This document shows positions 63,756 to 64,000 of a stretch of 64,000 bases of DNA, in pieces. Numbering within the stretch: position 1 is the stretch's first letter; each line of letters begins with the position of its first letter. The DNA comes from Sediminibacterium sp. Gen4. GTDB taxonomy: Bacteria > Bacteroidota > Bacteroidia > Chitinophagales > Chitinophagaceae. The notes under the pieces are model-generated. The model was given only the letters and a program-made list of their open reading frames with translations. It was not told the origin of the DNA and did not search any database. The translations under genes and the position numbers were made by a program. The stretch is from assembly GCA_013391385.1 (NCBI GenBank), contig JACBFI010000010.1, positions 37,686 through 101,685 of the forward strand. Reading direction: 5' to 3'.

Positions 63756-63941
63756 TTATTGGCGGCTTTCCCGCATTGTTGAACTGCATCCGGGGAATTT
63801 GACCAATCCTTTTGCTAATAAACCGTGAAGGATTCTTAAATAAGTACCCTTAGTAACTGGAAGACGATTATCCATTGAGTAGAGTTCCAACAGGGTTATT
63901 TGTCCTTTTGCTTCGTAAATTTTGAAATTATCTTGTTGCAT
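63756..63941 (-). CDS. Short uncertain ORF
   Basis: 61 residues (MQQDNFKIYEAKGQITLLEL...). The helical part LPVTKGTYLRILHGLLAKGLVKFP could be a small winged helix or a truncated regulator. The end looks non-conserved, so it may be a remnant. Confidence 0.35.
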   Translation of the reverse strand: MQQDNFKIYEAKGQITLLELYSMDNRLPVTKGTYLRILHGLLAKGLVKFPGCSSTMRESRQ

Positions 63942-63960
63942 GATTGGTAGATTCAAGTTT

Positions 63961-64000
63961 TTATCGCAACAATAGTTCTTTAAACTTTTCCTTTGGTGTT
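63961..64000 (-). CDS. Possible C-terminal end of a gene entering from the right
   Basis: Read leftward, the frame encodes TPKEKFKELLLR and stops at 63961. It is open to the window edge, but only 12 codons are visible. Confidence 0.25.
   Translation of the reverse strand, partial: TPKEKFKELLLR

Overview
The window is from a member of the Bacteroidota, most likely Chitinophagia or a close relative. The evidence is promoters of the TTG-N19/20-TAnnTTTG type, type IX secretion (T9SS) sorting domains, a glucosamine-6-phosphate deaminase fused to a PIG-L domain, a Kelch/DUF4907 pair and CTnDOT-type tra genes. No taxonomic marker was searched, so the genus is left open.

Positions 1-36,000 look like ordinary chromosome: the end of groL, two YhhN-like membrane proteins with an RmlD-like reductase, pfkA and pyk, an exported S15-type hydrolase, nagB-PIG-L, a PAP2_C-type protein, a D15-type outer-membrane protein, a PhyH dioxygenase and an SDR. 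At 13.3-14.85 kb lies an odd tRNA-Arg(ACG) locus: two tRNA-like 5' relics upstream, a GIY-YIG nuclease gene downstream, and then a near full-length tRNA relic whose loops carry GC-rich palindromes and which is split by an intact 899-bp IS5-family element. A 2.4-kb-residue Kelch/LamG/HYR/C-type-lectin surface protein follows, with DUF4907 and a 45-residue membrane peptide. From 23.7 to 30.05 kb an OmpR-type two-component system is followed by a fused glycosyltransferase-HAD phosphatase, a tandem Usp protein and a TPR protein. Three sites made of TAAT at an exact 11-bp period precede a possible small RNA, the fusion gene and the usp gene, suggesting one regulon. Then come rlmH, a rhomboid protease, tilS, glnS and hutH.

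At 36.06 kb a tRNA-Arg(UCU), again preceded by a palindrome-bearing relic of itself, is the left attachment site of an integrative conjugative element that runs to the right. A large serine recombinase reads antisense across the tRNA and takes its stop codon from the relic palindrome. A long leftward operon (about 55.65 to 37.87 kb) encodes TraO-like, a giant T9SS-sorted adhesin, a lipoprotein, a PorV/PorQ-like barrel, TraE, TraF, TraG, TraI-like, TraJ, TraK, TraM, TraN and accessory proteins. No relaxase, coupling protein or right end is in view, so the element probably continues past 64 kb.

Cargo and control genes occupy 55.8-64 kb: a HEPN/RES-domain gene with a zinc-finger (HNH-like) partner, a hipBA module with a promoter-overlapping operator, a small membrane protein, a Crp/Fnr regulator and a NarL-type two-component system with a membrane protein. 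Two Crp/Fnr-like boxes (TTGAY-N4-GTCAA) lie 32 bp apart between the tra operon and the RES genes, one near -43 of a good tra promoter, so the element-encoded Crp/Fnr protein may control transfer.
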